From CAYYWP01 sp964475125 (GTDB taxonomy: Bacteria > Desulfobacterota > Binatia > HRBIN30 > CADEER01): a DNA stretch of 64,000 bases. The translations under genes and the position numbers were made by a program. The stretch spans positions 1 to 64,000 of the forward strand of contig CAYYWP010000001.1 of the NCBI GenBank assembly GCA_964475125.1. Direction: 5' to 3'. Each line of letters opens with the position of its first letter. Positions within the stretch are counted from its first letter, which is position 1. Positions 1 through 9,212 of this stretch are shown here, piece by piece. The notes under the pieces are model-generated. The model made no database searches and was not told the origin of the DNA. It was given only the letters and a program-made list of their open reading frames with translations.

Positions 1-695
1 ACGCCGTCGAGCTGGCGCGCGAGCTCGGCATCCCCGAGGTCATCGTGCCCTATTATCCCGGCCTCGGCTCGGCACTCGGCGTGCTCTTCGTCGAGGTCCG
101 CCACGACTTCGTGCAGTCCGTCTTCGCCACCAACTCACGCTTCGATGTCGCCGCCATCAACGCCGCCTTTGCCAGGCTCGAAGCCGAGGGGCGCGAGCGG
201 CTGGCGCGCGAGGGGGTCCCACCCGAGCGCATGACGCTGCGCCGCACCTTCGACGTGCGCTATTACGGGCAGGTCTCCGGCGGGCTGACCCTGCCGGTCA
301 AGGCAGCGCCCCTCGCGGAGGCCGACATCCGCGCCCTGTTCGCCCTCTTTCACACCCGGCATGCGGCGGAGTATGGGTACACGCTGCCGGAGGATATGGC
401 GGAGCTCGAGATCGTCAACGCGCGGGTCAGCGCCGAAGGGGCGCGCGAGGCGCGCCCGGCGATGGTCTTTCGCCGTGCCGCCGCCGGTGTCGCGACACCG
501 GTGGCCCAGCGCCGCGTCTTTTTCGATGAACACGGCTGGCTCGAGACCCCGGTCTGGCGTCGCGACCAGCTCCCGGTGGACCATGTCGTCGAGGGACCGG
601 CGGTCGTGGAGCAGCACGACACGACGACGCTGCTGATCCCCGGCTCGCGGGCGCGGGTCGATCAACAACTCAACCTTCTGTGCTCGATAGGGTGA
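1..695 (+). CDS. hyuA: Hydantoinase/oxoprolinase subunit A, C-terminal part (cut by window start)
   Basis: The frame is open from the first bases, so the gene begins upstream of the window. The first visible residues (ELGIPEVIVPYYPG, then GSALG) match the late part of the HyuA/ATP-dependent oxoprolinase A family, where a conserved P-x-x-P-G-x-x-S-A-x-G stretch precedes the C-terminal domain. Family members open cyclic amides such as hydantoins or 5-oxoproline, usually with ATP, and work as a pair with subunit B. The stop (TGA, 693-695) is 4 bases before the ATG of the B gene at 700, so the two are one operon. The substrate cannot be told from sequence. Confidence 0.85.
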   Translation, partial: AVELARELGIPEVIVPYYPGLGSALGVLFVEVRHDFVQSVFATNSRFDVAAINAAFARLEAEGRERLAREGVPPERMTLRRTFDVRYYGQVSGGLTLPVKAAPLAEADIRALFALFHTRHAAEYGYTLPEDMAELEIVNARVSAEGAREARPAMVFRRAAAGVATPVAQRRVFFDEHGWLETPVWRRDQLPVDHVVEGPAVVEQHDTTTLLIPGSRARVDQQLNLLCSIG

Positions 696-699
696 CGCC

Positions 700-2550
700 A
701 TGAAGTTGGATGCGGTGACCTTCGAAGTGTTGCGCAACGCGCTGTCGAGCATGTGCGACGAGGGCAGCGAGATGATCGCGCGCCTGGCCTATGCGCCGAC
801 CATCAGCGAGGGGCACGACCACTCGTGCGCGCTGCTGACGGCGGAAGGCCGGCTGGTCGCGCACGGCAATCGCGATCAGGCGCCGCACATCGGCTCCTTC
901 GAACCCTCGGTGCGCGTGGTGCGCCAGTGGATCGAGGATCAGTTCGAGCCCGGCGACGTGTACATCTTCAACGATCCCTATTCGGGTGGGACCCACTGCA
1001 ACGACGTCAAGCTGATCCGCCCGATCTTCCACCAGGGCACACTGGTCGCCTTCAACTCGTCCACCGGCCATTGGCCCGACGTCGGCGGCGCGCTGCCCGG
1101 CAGCTTCAACCCGCGTGCGCTCGACTGCTACTCCGAGGGCTTGCGCATTCCCCCCATGCGCCTGTTCAAGCGCGATGAGCTCGATCGCACGGTGATGGCC
1201 TTGATCGCCTACAACATGCGCACCGGTCGCGAACGCGTCGCCGATATCTGGGCTCAACAGCGCGCCGGGCGTTTGATCGAGCAACGGCTGCTCGAGCTGT
1301 TTGCCCGCCACGGCGAGCCGATGATGCGGGCGTTGTTCGACGATGTCTTCGACTACACCGAGGAAATGTTCCGCCGGCAGGTCGCCGAGCTCCCCGACGG
1401 CAGCTTCGAGTTCGAGGACTTCTCCGACCGGGACGTCATGCATCCGAAGGCGCCGCGCATTCGCATTCATTGCAAGATGACCATCGACGGCGACGCGGTG
1501 ACGTTCGACTTCACCGGCAGCGACGAGGCGCCGATCGGACCGTTCGGCTTCCCGCGCCCCTCGCTCGAGACCGCCGTCTACGACGGCACGCTGCACTGCT
1601 TCCCGTATCTCGCGCCGTTGAATCACGGGCTCTCGCGCTCGCTGACGATTCTCTCGCGGCCCGGCAGTTGCGTGGATATTCAAGAACCGACGCCGGCCTC
1701 CGGCTACGCCAGCGGCGCGTATGAAAAAGTCGCCGCCGTCACCATGGCGTGCTGGGCGAACGCGTTCTCGACCGTCAATCCCAAACGCATGTACGCCGCC
1801 GGCATCAACCTCGCCAACCTCTGCATCGGCGGCGTGCATCCGAAGACCGGCAAGCAGTACGTCAACTACCTGTGGAACGAGGGCGGGCAGGGGGCGCGCA
1901 GTTACAAGGACGGCAACTCCTTCCAGATGATGATTTTCATCGGCGGCGCCACCAACCAGCCGATCGAGATCCTCGAGCGCTGGTACCCGCTGCTCTACAC
2001 GCACTGTACCGGCGTGCAGGACTCGTGCGGCGATGGCGCGTTCCGCGGCGGCCTCGGCATCGACCGCAGCTTCAAGACGCTCGGCCCGATGACCCTCACC
2101 ATGCACGGCGACCGGGCCGAGGTCACGCCCTTTGGCCTCGCCGGCGGCACCAATGGCGGACCGAACACGCTGGCGGTGCGGCGCGCCGCGGCACCGGACC
2201 GGGAGGAGACGCTCGGCATGCACGCCATGGGGATCCGCCTGGAGACGGGCGACCACGTCATCTATCGGTCGAACGGCGGCGGAGGGTTCGGCCATCCGCT
2301 CGATCGCGATCCGGCGCTGGTGCTGGCGGACGTGGCGAACGACTGGATCTCGCGCCACAAGGCCGAGCAGGTCTACGGGGTCGTCATCGTCGACGACGCG
2401 TCGAGCGGCCACGTCGCCCTCGATCTCCCCGCCACCAGGGCCCTGCGCGACACATTGCGGCGCCGGCCGCGCGCGCACGGCTACGGTCCGGGTGAGGTAC
2501 ACCCGCTCGGCGAGCGCCTGGAAGCCGCTCCGGTCGCCAAGGTGGCCTGA
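700..2550 (+). CDS. hyuB: Hydantoinase/oxoprolinase subunit B
   Basis: This is a 616-residue protein of the HyuB family, the partner of the A subunit just upstream, with which it would form a cytoplasmic cyclic-amidase complex. It shows the usual N-terminal start (MKLDAVTFEVLRNAL), the FNDPYSGGTHCNDV block near residue 90, and the late GGxNGGPNT and SNGGGGFGHP glycine-rich blocks near residues 485 and 525. Its length is normal for bacterial B subunits. The short C-terminal tail after the glycine-rich block is variable in the family. A Rid-family gene lies downstream on the other strand, but that is not enough to name the substrate. Confidence 0.9.
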   Translation: MKLDAVTFEVLRNALSSMCDEGSEMIARLAYAPTISEGHDHSCALLTAEGRLVAHGNRDQAPHIGSFEPSVRVVRQWIEDQFEPGDVYIFNDPYSGGTHCNDVKLIRPIFHQGTLVAFNSSTGHWPDVGGALPGSFNPRALDCYSEGLRIPPMRLFKRDELDRTVMALIAYNMRTGRERVADIWAQQRAGRLIEQRLLELFARHGEPMMRALFDDVFDYTEEMFRRQVAELPDGSFEFEDFSDRDVMHPKAPRIRIHCKMTIDGDAVTFDFTGSDEAPIGPFGFPRPSLETAVYDGTLHCFPYLAPLNHGLSRSLTILSRPGSCVDIQEPTPASGYASGAYEKVAAVTMACWANAFSTVNPKRMYAAGINLANLCIGGVHPKTGKQYVNYLWNEGGQGARSYKDGNSFQMMIFIGGATNQPIEILERWYPLLYTHCTGVQDSCGDGAFRGGLGIDRSFKTLGPMTLTMHGDRAEVTPFGLAGGTNGGPNTLAVRRAAAPDREETLGMHAMGIRLETGDHVIYRSNGGGGFGHPLDRDPALVLADVANDWISRHKAEQVYGVVIVDDASSGHVALDLPATRALRDTLRRRPRAHGYGPGEVHPLGERLEAAPVAKVA

Positions 2551-2576
2551 GCGGCGGCGCGGCTGGACTCACAGTT

Positions 2577-2613
2577 CGTTGAAAAGGCCGCGCTCACACT
2601 TCGACGAGCTCAG
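2577..2613. repeat. Family B palindromic repeat, truncated copy
   Basis: The sequence CGTTGAAAAGGCCGCGCTCA followed by CACTTCGACGAGCTCAG matches one arm of the palindromic element seen in full at 14745-14927, 21660-21778 and 57708-57795. Only one arm is present. It abuts the family A element that begins at 2614. Confidence 0.7.
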
Positions 2614-2813
2614 CTAACCTCGATCTGACGAAAACCTCAACGCCGAGACGCAGAGTACGCAGAGGGCACAGAGGCGGCGGGCATGAGCTCGAGCGCCACC
2701 CTATCGTCATCGTCGATTGGTATCGGGGTTCACTCTCTCTAGACCCTCGTTCTCCGCGGTCTCTGCGAGCTCCGCGGCTCTGCGTTGAGTTTCTTTTCGC
2801 CGATCGAGGCTAA
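2614..2813. repeat. Family A inverted-repeat element (MITE-like), two-armed copy
   Basis: A roughly 200-bp element with inverted ends. The left end reads CTAACCTCGATCTGACGAAA and the right end, read on the - strand, TTAGCCTCGATCGGCGAAAA. Inside each arm follows a CTCAACGCxGAG motif and then repeats of the type CGCAGAG or GCGGAG. A one-armed copy lies at 14666-14740. No transposase is encoded. The right end overlaps the stop codon of the neighbouring Rid-family gene. Confidence 0.75.
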
Positions 2814-3223
2814 CCGAGCGCGGCCACCGCCTTGATCTCGATCAACCACTCCGGGCGCGCCAGACCCGCGACGATCAGCAGCGTGTTGGCGGGGTAGTCG
2901 CCGTTGGGGAACAGCTTGGGGAAGAGGTCGTTGCGCACCTCGATGAACCCGGCGATCGATTCGCGGCCGACCAGATACGTGGTGAGCTCGACGATGTTGT
3001 CGAACGATGCGCCCACGCCGGCCAGCACGCCGCCGATGTTTTCGAACACCTGTCGCATTTGCGCTTTCACGTCGCCCGCGCCGACCGGCGCGCCCTGCAT
3101 GTCGACCGCCACCGTGCCGGCGATGTAGAGTAGCTCGCCGCGGACGCGTACGGCCTGAGAGTACAGGCCCACGGGCTTGGGCGCCTTATCGGTTCGTACC
3201 ACCGTTCGATTCGTCGTCGGCAT
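2810..3223 (-). CDS. RidA/YjgF family protein
   Basis: The 137-residue product, starting at MPTTNRTVVRTDKAP, is a Rid-family protein. I chose the ATG at 3223 because GGAGGAGA lies just before it. The family fold forms trimers, and true RidA hydrolyses reactive enamines and imines. The family core is clear (GLYSQAVRVRGELLYIAGTV, then a late block PANTLLIVAGLARPEWLIEI). In E. coli RidA the late block reads PARSCVEVARLP, and its Arg105 is essential for deaminase activity; here that position is Asn. This therefore looks like one of the Rid subgroups lacking the arginine, and its activity is unknown. The stop codon lies inside the end of the family A repeat. Confidence 0.85.
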   Translation of the reverse strand: MPTTNRTVVRTDKAPKPVGLYSQAVRVRGELLYIAGTVAVDMQGAPVGAGDVKAQMRQVFENIGGVLAGVGASFDNIVELTTYLVGRESIAGFIEVRNDLFPKLFPNGDYPANTLLIVAGLARPEWLIEIKAVAALG

Positions 3224-3423
3224 TCGTCTCCTCCAACCACTCCCACCGGGGAGTCTTGTTCGCAACCGTGGAATCTCGATCCTGCACGCCCAGACTGCGT
3301 TGCCGGCCGGGTGGCTCTTCTAGCCTGATGTCCCTTGTGGAACAACGCTTTGTGACGCCAGGTGGGACCCATCCCTGGCGCATCTGGCGGTCTCGGAAGG
3401 CCACTGGGCCGGGCCGTGTTTGC

Positions 3424-3452
3424 TTGACTTCAAAACAGTGCACCAGTATCGC
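3424..3452 (+). promoter_or_regulatory. Possible sigma70-type promoter of the HNH nuclease gene
   Basis: TTGACT at 3424-3429 is followed, after 17 bases, by TATCGC at 3447-3452. It lies about 30 bases before the HNH gene start. The -35 match is good and the -10 match is weak, as is common in G+C-rich genomes. Confidence 0.35.
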
Positions 3453-3483
3453 TCGGCGAAACGACGGTCAGCAGGAGGGCAGC

Positions 3484-4104
3484 GTGTCGATGGTGGCGGG
3501 GGCGGTGGTGCTCAATACGAAGGTGCTGGTTCTGAACCGGAACTACCTGCCGGTTCACGTCACCTCCGTGCGGCGCGCCTTCTCGCTTCTCTACCAGGGT
3601 CTCGCCGAGGCGGTCGACGAGGGCTATCGGACCTTCGATTTCGACAGCTGGTCAAGCCTTGCCGCCAGCGTGCACGACGACACCATCGGGCTGGTCGACC
3701 GCGTCATTCGCGTGCCGCGCGTCATCCTCCTGCTCACCTTCGACCGCATTCCCAAGCGGCAGGTGCGCTTCAATCGCTTCAACGTCTACGCCCGCGACCG
3801 CAACACCTGTCAGTACTGCGGCCAGCGCTACCCGCGCACCGACCTCAATCTCGATCACGTCATCCCGCGCTCGCAAGGCGGCACTTCGACCTGGGAGAAC
3901 ATCGTCTGCTCGTGCCACGTGTGCAACCGGCGCAAGGGCGGCCAGACCCCCAAGGAATCCGGTATGAAGCTACTCCGTCCACCGCGCCGTCCGGAGTGGA
4001 CGCCCTTCATGCTCGAGACCTTCAGCCTGCGCCGCTACCGCGAATGGCTGCCGTTTCTGTCGACGGTCGACGCGGCGTACTGGAATACCGAACTGCAGCC
4101 CTGA
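3484..4104 (+). CDS. HNH endonuclease family protein
   Basis: A protein of about 206 residues. The second half carries an HNH/McrA-type zinc nuclease domain: CQYCG near residue 115, the central LNLDHVIPRSQGG, and CSCHVCNRRKGG, giving two CxxC knuckles around the catalytic His. The N-terminal part (VLNTKVLVLNRNYLPVHVTS) is typical of a widespread single-gene family of bacterial HNH proteins of unknown role, often present in genomes without defence neighbours. GTG at 3484 has GGAGG five bases upstream. ATG at 3490 is a possible alternative. Neighbours are housekeeping genes, so I do not call it a restriction enzyme. Confidence 0.85.
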   Translation: MSMVAGAVVLNTKVLVLNRNYLPVHVTSVRRAFSLLYQGLAEAVDEGYRTFDFDSWSSLAASVHDDTIGLVDRVIRVPRVILLLTFDRIPKRQVRFNRFNVYARDRNTCQYCGQRYPRTDLNLDHVIPRSQGGTSTWENIVCSCHVCNRRKGGQTPKESGMKLLRPPRRPEWTPFMLETFSLRRYREWLPFLSTVDAAYWNTELQP

Positions 4105-4195
4105 CCCGAAGGGCCGGCGGCGCGGCCCCAGGCCGCTTCCCGGGTGGGTGCGGGTCGATGCGAAACTGGGCCCGAGGGTGGTTCCCACACAAGAT

Positions 4196-4260
4196 ATTGG
4201 GGCTTGGTGCAGAATACCCCCCCAATTTCTTGACAGTGCGAGATGGGCTATGCGATGAAT
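4196..4260 (+). promoter_or_regulatory. Possible hairpin and promoter upstream of smc
   Basis: ATTGGGG (4196-4202) can pair with CCCCAAT (4220-4226). TTGACA follows at 4230-4235, a perfect -35 match. The best -10 candidates 17-18 bases on (around 4253-4259) are poor. This is the only obvious control region before the smc gene. Confidence 0.25.
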
Positions 4261-4288
4261 GAAACTGTAGAGGTGGTGGGGTGCGGGC

Positions 4289-7200
4289 ATGCGGATAAAG
4301 CAACTCGAGCTCGTCGGCTTCAAGTCCTTCCCGCAGCGGACGATTCTCGATTTCCCTGCCGGCGTGACCGGTATCGTCGGGCCGAACGGGTGCGGTAAGT
4401 CGAACGTCGTCGACGCGTTGCGCTGGGTGCTCGGCGAACAGTCGCCGAAGCACCTGCGCGGCGACGCCATGGAGGCCGTGATCTTCAGCGGCAACGAGCG
4501 GTCGGCGCCGCTCGGCATGGCAGAAGTGTCGCTGACGTTCGACAATGATCGGCAGCTGATGCCACCGGCGGATCTCGATCTCGAGATCTCGACGCTGCCG
4601 GCTCACATCCGCGAGTTGCCCGAGATCACAATCGGGCGCCGCTACTTTCGCTCGGGAGAGTCGGAGTACTACATCAACCGGATCCCCTGTCGCCTGAAGG
4701 ACATCACCGAGCTCTTCCTCGGCACCGGGGTGGGATCGAAGGCCTACGCCATCATCGAGCAGGGCCGGGTCGAACAACTGATCAACGCCAAGCCGGAGGA
4801 TCGCCGCTTGTTCATCGAGGAGGCGGCCGGAACGACTCTGTATCGCAGCCGCAAGCTGGCCGCCGAGCGCAAGATGGAACGAGCGCGTGAGAACCTGGCG
4901 CGCGTCAACGACATCCTGCATGAGATCGAGCGCCAGGTGCAGTACCTCGAACGACAAGCCAAGAAGGCCGAGGTACATCGACGGCTGAGCGGGGAATTGC
5001 GCCAGCTCGAGGTGCATCTGGCCGCTCGGCAGTGGCAGACTTTGCAGCAGGAGCTGGTGCAGCTCGACGCGGCCCGCGCCCGCCTCGCCGGCGAGGAGGC
5101 CGCGCGGCGCAGTGCCCTGCAGGCGCACGAGCGCGAGCACGAGGCGGCGGTCGGGCGACTGGCGACGGCGGAGCGCAATCACGCCGCCGCGCGTGAGCGC
5201 CTAGCGGTGCTGGAGGCCGAACGGGTCAGTGTGCAGCAGCGCAGTGCCATGCTCGACGAGCAATGCGCCGAACGGGCGCGGCGCACGGCGCGTTTGAGCG
5301 AAGACGTGAGCGGAGCGCGGGCGTTGCTCGACGCCGCCGGGGCGCGCCTGCAGCAGGCGAGCCGCGAGCGCGAGGCGTCGGCGCAGTACCTCCTCTTCGA
5401 CGAGGGCGAGTTGCGCGGGCGCGAGGACGACCTCAGGGCGGCGCGCGCCGCTGCCCTGGCAGCGGCGGAAGCCCTCGAAGTCGCCAAGGGCGCGCTGGTC
5501 GACCAGGTGACGCGCACCGCGGACGTGCGCAACCACCTGGCGAGCACGGCGCGCCGTGGGGAAGAGATCACCCGACAGCTCGAGCGCCTGCGCGGCGAAG
5601 CCGCGGCGCTCGAGCAGCGGCGTCTGGCAAGCGCAGAGGAGTTGGCGGCCCGCCAGGCCGAGGTGCGGCGCCTGCGCGCCGAGTTGGCACGCGCCAACGC
5701 CGAGCAAGAGCAGGGCGCGAATCACCTGCGCGCCCTGGCGGAGGCGCGCCGGCGCTGGGAGCGCGACACGCTCGAGCTCGAAGGAGCGCTGCTGCATGCC
5801 AGCTCGCGCCTGGAATCGCTCGAAGAGATTCAGGCGAACTACGAAGGGTTTCAACGCGGCGTGCGGTCGATCATGCGCCAGGCCGAGCATCCGGACGGCG
5901 TCCTCGGCGTCGTCGCCGACGTGATCGATATTCCACAGGAGCACGAACGCGCCGTCGCGGCGGTACTTGGCAACCGGCTCCAATACGTCATCGTACGCGG
6001 GGAAGAGGAAGGCGCCGTGGCCGTCGACCGTCTCCGGCACGAAGCCTCGGGGCGCTCGAGCTTCATTCCGCTGCAGCCGCGCATACCGGACCTGAGCGCC
6101 GTGGCGCGCTTGAACGGTACCTCTCGCCAGATGCTCGATTTGGTCCAGGTGCGCGACGAGTACCGGGGTATCGCCCAGGCGCTGCTGGGAGAGGTGGTGC
6201 TGGTTCCGAGCCTGCAGGAGGGGATCGCGCTCTGGCGCCAGAACGGCGTCCGCGTCACGCTGGTGACTCCGGATGGCGACGTCATCGATCCGAGCGGAGT
6301 GATCACCGGCGGCAGCGATCGTCCGATCGAAGAAGAAATCTTGGCGCGCCGGCGCGAAATCGAAGCGCTGCGCGGCGTGGCCGACGCCGCGCGGGCGCGC
6401 CTGACGGAGGTGCGAGCCCAGGGCGACCACGCCAAGCTGGCCATGAGCGCCGCCGAGGATGCCCTGCGCGCACTCGGCGAGGGACTGCACGACCTGACGG
6501 TGCAAATCGTCGCGGCCGAGAAGGACGGCGAGCGCCTCGAGCTCGAGGCCCCGCACCTGGCAAGTCGCGCCGACGTCCTGCGCTACGAGATCGAAACCCT
6601 CACCGCCGAAGAGCGCGCCGCAACCGAGGCGGAAGTGGCGTTGCGGCGCAGCGAGGTGGAGCTGGCGGCGGAATACGAGCGGCTCGACCAGGCGCTGCGC
6701 ATGCAGCGGGCCGAGCATGACGAGGCGGCGGGCCGAGCCGAGAGCCTCGGCGCGGAAGTGACGGCGGTGAAGGTCCGGGTGGCGGAGCGGCGCGAGCGCC
6801 AGCAGGCTGCGGCAACCGCGGTGGAGGGACTGCGCGATCAACAGACGCAGCTCGCCACGCGCATCGCGGCGCTGGAACACGAGCGGGCGCAAGCCGAGAG
6901 CGAACAGGCGGCGCTGCGTGCCGAGCTCGACGCCGCGCGCGCACAAGCGGAGGCGCAACTGGCCCAGCGCTCGGCTTTCGAGCAGCAGGTGGCCGAGGTC
7001 GCGGACGCCGTCGAGCGCGACGCCGCAGCGGTGCGGGATTCGGAACGCCTGGGGCGCGAGCGGCACGCCGAGCTGGAGGGGCTGCGCGACGCACAAGCGC
7101 GCAGCGACCTCAGCCGTTCCGAAGTCCGGCTGCGCATCGAGCACGTCGAGGTCGCCTTGCGGGAGAAATACGCGGTCGAGCTCGCCACCGTCGAACTGAC

Positions 7201-7870
7201 GGAAGTGGGCAGCGCGGACGGCACGGAGGAGGACCTCCGGCAACAGGTCGACGCGCTGCGCCAGCGGCTGCAGCGGCTGGGCGAGGTCAACCCAGGTGCC
7301 ATCGAGGAGCTGCGCGAGTTCGAGCAGCGCGGCCAGTTCCTGCGCGCGCAGCGCGACGACTTGGACCGCTCGCTCGACGACCTCGAGCGCACCATTCAGA
7401 AACTCAACCGCGCCTCGCGAGCCAAGTTCGCCGAGACGTTCGCCAAGGCGAACGAAACGTTCCAGAAGGTCTTTCCCCGCCTCTTCCGCGGCGGCGAGGG
7501 GCGACTCGTCCTCACCGATGAGAACAACCTGCTCGAGACCGGAGTGGACATCGTCGTGCGCCCGCCGGGCAAACGCCTCGACACCGTCAGCTTGCTCTCG
7601 GGAGGCGAGAAGGCACTGGTCGCGGTCAGCCTCATCTTCTCGCTGTTCCTGATCAATCCGACCCCGTTTTGCGTGCTCGACGAGGTCGACGCGCCGCTCG
7701 ACGACGCCAATATCGGCCGCTTCAGTCAGATGATCCGCGAAATGAGCCAGCACTCACAGTTCATCCTGATCACCCACAACAAGCGCACCATGGAGAGCGC
7801 CGATGTGCTGTACGGCGTCACCATGCAGGAACCAGGGGTGTCGAAGGTCATTTCCGTCGCCATCTCCTAA
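4289..7870 (+). CDS. smc: Chromosome segregation protein SMC
   Basis: A full-length SMC of 1193 residues, the ATPase that loads on DNA with ScpA and ScpB and organises newly replicated chromosomes. The N-terminal head has Walker A GPNGCGKSNVVDALRWVLGE near residue 31. Long coiled coils rich in Ala, Glu and Arg follow. The hinge starts near residue 537 (GVLGVVADVIDIPQEHERAV) and contains the GxxGG-type turn near residue 670. The C-terminal head near residue 1100 has the signature LLSGGEKALVAVSLIFSLFL and Walker B VLDEVDAPLDDANI. The ATG at 4289 follows a GAGGTGG ribosome site. ftsY begins 11 bases downstream, so smc and ftsY are probably one operon, a pairing known from other bacteria. Confidence 0.97.
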   Translation: MRIKQLELVGFKSFPQRTILDFPAGVTGIVGPNGCGKSNVVDALRWVLGEQSPKHLRGDAMEAVIFSGNERSAPLGMAEVSLTFDNDRQLMPPADLDLEISTLPAHIRELPEITIGRRYFRSGESEYYINRIPCRLKDITELFLGTGVGSKAYAIIEQGRVEQLINAKPEDRRLFIEEAAGTTLYRSRKLAAERKMERARENLARVNDILHEIERQVQYLERQAKKAEVHRRLSGELRQLEVHLAARQWQTLQQELVQLDAARARLAGEEAARRSALQAHEREHEAAVGRLATAERNHAAARERLAVLEAERVSVQQRSAMLDEQCAERARRTARLSEDVSGARALLDAAGARLQQASREREASAQYLLFDEGELRGREDDLRAARAAALAAAEALEVAKGALVDQVTRTADVRNHLASTARRGEEITRQLERLRGEAAALEQRRLASAEELAARQAEVRRLRAELARANAEQEQGANHLRALAEARRRWERDTLELEGALLHASSRLESLEEIQANYEGFQRGVRSIMRQAEHPDGVLGVVADVIDIPQEHERAVAAVLGNRLQYVIVRGEEEGAVAVDRLRHEASGRSSFIPLQPRIPDLSAVARLNGTSRQMLDLVQVRDEYRGIAQALLGEVVLVPSLQEGIALWRQNGVRVTLVTPDGDVIDPSGVITGGSDRPIEEEILARRREIEALRGVADAARARLTEVRAQGDHAKLAMSAAEDALRALGEGLHDLTVQIVAAEKDGERLELEAPHLASRADVLRYEIETLTAEERAATEAEVALRRSEVELAAEYERLDQALRMQRAEHDEAAGRAESLGAEVTAVKVRVAERRERQQAAATAVEGLRDQQTQLATRIAALEHERAQAESEQAALRAELDAARAQAEAQLAQRSAFEQQVAEVADAVERDAAAVRDSERLGRERHAELEGLRDAQARSDLSRSEVRLRIEHVEVALREKYAVELATVELTEVGSADGTEEDLRQQVDALRQRLQRLGEVNPGAIEELREFEQRGQFLRAQRDDLDRSLDDLERTIQKLNRASRAKFAETFAKANETFQKVFPRLFRGGEGRLVLTDENNLLETGVDIVVRPPGKRLDTVSLLSGGEKALVAVSLIFSLFLINPTPFCVLDEVDAPLDDANIGRFSQMIREMSQHSQFILITHNKRTMESADVLYGVTMQEPGVSKVISVAIS

Positions 7871-7881
7871 CCGGGCGGGCC

Positions 7882-8922
7882 ATGCCAGCTCCGGAGGTTC
7901 TCATCGCGCTAGCCGCTGGCGTGGCTGGCGTCGGGTTCACGGCGCTGCTGTGGGCGTACCGGCGGCGGCAGGCGTCCCGCCCGCAAGCGGCCGCCGCGTT
8001 GCGACCCCGACCGACCTGGACCTCCGGTTTGGCGAAGACGCGCGGCGCCCTCACGCGCCGGTTGCTCGAGGCCTGGGGGGGTGGCGAAGACCGTGAGGCG
8101 TGGCTGCGCCAGGTCGAGGACGTCTTGCTCAGTGCCGACGTCGGCGTCAAGGCGACGCAGATGCTGCTCGCTCGCCTCGCCCCCGCGGTGCGCGGCGCGC
8201 GGACCCCAGAGGAGGTGCGCGCCGCCGGCCGTACGGCCGTGCGCGAGCTGCTCGACGATTCACCCGGTCGTCCGGCGACCGACACCCGGCCGGAGGTCAT
8301 TCTGGTGGTCGGCGTCAACGGCGTCGGCAAGACGACCACGATCGGCAAGCTCGCCCATCTCTATCGCCAGGAGGGGAAGCAGGTGCTGCTGGTGGCGGCC
8401 GACACGTTTCGCGCTGCTGCCATCGAGCAGCTGGCGGCGTGGGCCGAGCGCGCCGGGGCCGGCCTGGTCAAGCATCAGCATGGCGCCGACCCGTCAGCGG
8501 TGACGTACGACGGCGTGCAGGCCGCCGTGGCGCGTGGCGCGGACGTCGTGATCGTCGACACGGCGGGGCGCCTGCACGTCAAGGCCAACCTCATCGAGGA
8601 ATTGAAGAAGATCGCCCGCACCACCGCTCGGTTGGTAGCCGACGCCCCGCACCAGGTGCTGCTGGTCATCGATGCGACCACGGGCCAGAACGCGCTTGCC
8701 CAGGCGCGAGTGTTCGGCGAAGCCGTCGGCGTGACCGGGGTGGTGCTCACCAAGCTCGACGGCACCGCCAAAGGTGGCGTCGCCCTGGCGATCCGCGCCG
8801 AGCTCGGCGTGCCGATTGCCTTCGTCGGCTTGGGCGAACAGGTGGACGATCTCGCGCGCTTCGACGCCGGCGCCTTCGCGACCGCCCTTTTCGCCGACGA
8901 GGAGGCCACCGATGCAGCTTGA
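7882..8922 (+). CDS. ftsY: Signal recognition particle receptor FtsY
   Basis: This 346-residue SRP receptor GTPase docks ribosome-SRP complexes at the inner membrane. Residues 6-28 form one hydrophobic segment followed by YRRRQ, so the protein carries its own membrane anchor instead of the long acidic A domain of E. coli. The N domain follows. The G domain begins near residue 143 with GVNGVGKTTTIGKLAHLY, then DTFRAAAIEQL, DTAGRLH, and TKLDGTAKGG near residue 290. The start ATG is close to the smc stop. The next gene's start codon lies inside the last codons of ftsY. Confidence 0.95.
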   Translation: MPAPEVLIALAAGVAGVGFTALLWAYRRRQASRPQAAAALRPRPTWTSGLAKTRGALTRRLLEAWGGGEDREAWLRQVEDVLLSADVGVKATQMLLARLAPAVRGARTPEEVRAAGRTAVRELLDDSPGRPATDTRPEVILVVGVNGVGKTTTIGKLAHLYRQEGKQVLLVAADTFRAAAIEQLAAWAERAGAGLVKHQHGADPSAVTYDGVQAAVARGADVVIVDTAGRLHVKANLIEELKKIARTTARLVADAPHQVLLVIDATTGQNALAQARVFGEAVGVTGVVLTKLDGTAKGGVALAIRAELGVPIAFVGLGEQVDDLARFDAGAFATALFADEEATDAA

Positions 8923-9208
8923 AAAGGCTCGCCAAGCGAGTCTATACCGTGATCAAGCGATACTTGAAGAACAGGGATTTATGGGCCTTGAGAGCTTGAA
9001 GGTTCTAGAGGATCGAATCAGTGCGGTTCTGGCCCGTTGCGCGACCGCCGACGCCGAGCGCGAGCGGCTGCAGGGCGAGCTCGCGCAGGCCCGCCAGCGC
9101 ATCGATGAGCTGACGGCGAGGCTCGAGGCGTACGAACGAGAGCGCGGCCAGGTGCGGGCCCGCGTCGAGAGCATTTTGGGCCGCCTCGAGGGGCTGGATC
9201 TGAGCTGA
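8912..9208 (+). CDS. Small coiled-coil protein, possible ZapB-like division factor
   Basis: A 98-residue protein. GGAGG at 8901-8905 lies six bases before the ATG at 8912, and the gene overlaps the ftsY stop by 11 bases. From about residue 24 it reads MGLESLKVLEDRISAVL and then a continuous heptad-like coiled coil rich in Glu, Arg and Leu, ending in ILGRLEGLDL. Length, coiled coil and position directly before zapA resemble ZapB-type cell-division proteins, which bind ZapA and organise FtsZ rings. Sequence likeness is only structural, so the ZapB name is inference. A second possible start lies near 8981. Confidence 0.65.
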   Translation: MQLEKARQASLYRDQAILEEQGFMGLESLKVLEDRISAVLARCATADAERERLQGELAQARQRIDELTARLEAYERERGQVRARVESILGRLEGLDLS

Positions 9209-9212
9209 GGCG

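Noticed and set aside
670..2502. Long open frame (610 codons) opposite hyuB
   Set aside because: Antisense shadow of hyuB: strong G+C codon bias leaves the opposite frame open. It has no family motifs.
3484..4104. HNH gene as part of a restriction or defence system
   Set aside because: Neighbours are housekeeping genes; no methyltransferase or toxin partners.
5201..7753. 850-codon open frame opposite smc
   Set aside because: Shadow of the smc coiled coil; composition and lack of motifs show it is not a gene.
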